In this document: in pieces, positions 63,298 to 64,000 of the stretch
How the letters are laid out: every line of letters starts with the position of its first letter
How positions within the stretch are numbered: position 1 is the first letter of the stretch
NCBI GenBank assembly: GCA_024684955.1
Contig: JAIKWH010000073.1
Span: 18,199-82,198 of the forward strand
DNA length: 64,000 nucleotides
Reading direction: 5' to 3'
Source of the DNA: Pseudobutyrivibrio sp.
GTDB lineage: Bacteria; Bacillota; Clostridia; Lachnospirales; Lachnospiraceae
Program-made: the position numbers and the translations under genes
The notes under the pieces: generated by a model
The model's database searches: none
What the model was told of the DNA's origin: nothing
Seen by the model: only the letters and a program-made list of their open reading frames with translations

Positions 63298-63370
63298 CAC
63301 GTCACCTCTTATTATTTTATAACTTTAGGCTCATTATACCTTTATTTATTAAGCATTAAAACTCGAAAAT

Positions 63371-63399
63371 AAAAAAACCTCCAAGCAAATACTTGAAGG
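63371..63399 (-). terminator. Rho-independent terminator of the rRNA-tRNA operon
   Basis: CCTTCAAG and CTTGGAGG pair (one mismatch) on the minus strand, followed by seven T, 20 bases after tRNA-Phe. Confidence 0.9.
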
Positions 63400-63419
63400 A
63401 ATTTTTTGCAAAATAAAAG

Positions 63420-63492
<73 letters not shown>

Positions 63493-63498
63493 ACGTAG

Positions 63499-63572
63499 TT
63501 GCGGGAGATAGATTTGAACTACCGACCTCCGGGTTATGAGCCCGGCGAGCTTCCAGACTGCTCCATCCCGCG
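63499..63572 (-). tRNA. Initiator tRNA-Met(CAT)
   Basis: A 74-base cloverleaf with the initiator marks: unpaired C1/A72, and GGG/CCC pairs at the foot of the anticodon stem (GGGCTCATAACCC). It is followed by CTA, so CCA is not encoded. Confidence 0.98.
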
Positions 63573-63585
63573 ATAATAAAAAAGA

Positions 63586-63667
63586 TGGGCGGTGGTGGAT
63601 TCGAACCACCGAAGCAATTTGCAGCAGATTTACAGTCTGTCCCCTTTGGCCACTCGGGAAACCGCCC
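63586..63667 (-). tRNA. tRNA-Tyr(GTA)
   Basis: An 82-base class II tRNA with acceptor GGGCGGT/ACCGCCC, anticodon loop CTGTAAA (GTA), a long variable arm (CTGCAAATTGCTTC) and T-arm GGTGGTTCGAATCCACC. CCA not encoded. Confidence 0.98.
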
Positions 63668-63691
63668 ATGATAATAAATATTCAGTTAAAA

Positions 63692-63764
63692 TGGGACCTA
63701 CAGGGCTCGAACCTGTGACCCTCTGCTTGTAAGGCAGATGCTCTCCCAGCTGAGCTAAGATCCC
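63692..63764 (-). tRNA. tRNA-Val(TAC)
   Basis: A 73-base cloverleaf with acceptor GGGATCT/AGGTCCC, anticodon loop CTTACAA (TAC) and T-arm CAGGTTCGAGCCCTG. CCA not encoded. Confidence 0.98.
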
Positions 63765-63776
63765 AAACAATATAAA

Positions 63777-63850
63777 CGACCCCAGAGGGACTTGAACCCT
63801 CGACCTCCGCCGTGACAGGGCGGCGCTCTAACCAACTGAGCCATGAGGCC
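63777..63850 (-). tRNA. tRNA-Asp(GTC)
   Basis: A 74-base cloverleaf with acceptor GGCCTCA/TGGGGTC (two G-T pairs), anticodon loop CTGTCAC (GTC), discriminator G and T-arm GAGGGTTCAAGTCCCTC. It lies about 65 bases after the 23S end; CCA not encoded. Confidence 0.98.
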
Positions 63851-63915
63851 ATAAGGTTTATAGCAACCTCAAAACTTCATACAGTATGCGAATTAACTCG
63901 CTATTCATCTTCTTT

Positions 63916-64000
63916 GAATAAACCTTCGATCTATTAGTATTCATCAGCTGAATGTGTTACCACACTTACACCTTGAACCTATCTACCTTATCGTCTTTAA
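63916..64000 (-). rRNA. 23S rRNA, 3' end (partial)
   Basis: On the minus strand the sequence contains AGGTGTAAGTGTGG-like helix (here AAGGTGTAAGTGTGG) and CTGATGAATACTAATAGATCG, the universally conserved last helices of 23S rRNA. The gene runs off the window. The exact 3' end is uncertain by several bases. The spacer 63851-63915 holds no 5S rRNA. Confidence 0.92.

Overview
The window looks like a low-GC anaerobic Firmicute of the Lachnospiraceae type (Butyrivibrio/Pseudobutyrivibrio/Roseburia-like). This rests on AT-rich DNA with strong AGGAGG ribosome binding sites and frequent TTG starts, an oxygen-sensitive class III ribonucleotide reductase, GH94 glycoside phosphorylases, a YtfQ-type sugar ABC system, a YesM/YesN-type two-component pair, split transketolase subunits and an F-type ATP synthase whose c subunit carries Na+-binding residues. 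Only a family-level assignment is offered. No insertion sequence, prophage, integrase or CRISPR array is visible; this is chromosomal DNA, mostly transcribed leftwards (minus strand).

Layout. 1-2.7 kb: two GH94 phosphorylase genes, one cut by the window edge. 2.7-9.3 kb: a tight leftward operon (oxidoreductase, HAD hydrolase, SurE, YitT, HD-GYP protein, cardiolipin synthase). 9.4-19.2 kb: a sugar sensing and uptake locus: AraC-type response regulator, YtfQ-type binding protein, ABC ATPase, two permeases, a YesM-type kinase and a lipoprotein made of two fused sugar-binding domains. 19.3-22 kb: nrdD-nrdG with a NrdR box. 22.3-28.3 kb: flagellin with a sigma-28 promoter, FliS, a small lipoprotein and a 968-residue protein with a FliK-like C-terminus. 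28.4-32 kb: 7TM hybrid kinase and double-receiver regulator. 32.2 kb: GreA. 32.7-41.9 kb: a long operon running from Sua5 through an LMW-phosphatase relative and dCMP deaminase into all ATP synthase genes. 41.9-45.9 kb: GH18 protein and a kinase/pseudo-P-loop gene pair. 46-47.7 kb: MecA, ferredoxin and a DUF1858 protein. 47.7-51.9 kb: MarR with a heterodimeric ABC exporter. 52-54.2 kb: TetR, then BioY facing an unusual BirA-like regulator. 54.2-58.7 kb: tRNA-Pro, glucokinase, PBP1a and galM behind a structured leader. 58.9-63.3 kb: split transketolase, an AAA ATPase and a 2-hydroxyacid dehydrogenase. 63.4-64 kb: five tRNAs and the 3' end of a 23S rRNA.

The most unusual items are: a Ser/Thr-kinase-like protein fused to a ParA-like domain whose Walker A lysine is missing, next to a second gene with the same G-x-T-H signature (43967-45836); a BirA-like regulator without the KWPND motif or C-terminal domain, facing bioY across a shared palindromic operator (53334-54180); a predicted three-way-junction RNA ending in a U-run before galM (57586-57661); a perfect 22-bp palindrome between the ferredoxin and DUF1858 genes (47311-47332); an LMW-phosphatase relative without its catalytic cysteine (40283-40738); a tandem sugar-binding lipoprotein co-transcribed with its putative kinase (9382-13025); and a leaderless-looking sua5 promoter (41840-41867). 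Start codons were re-chosen where a ribosome binding site pointed to a later ATG, GTG or TTG.
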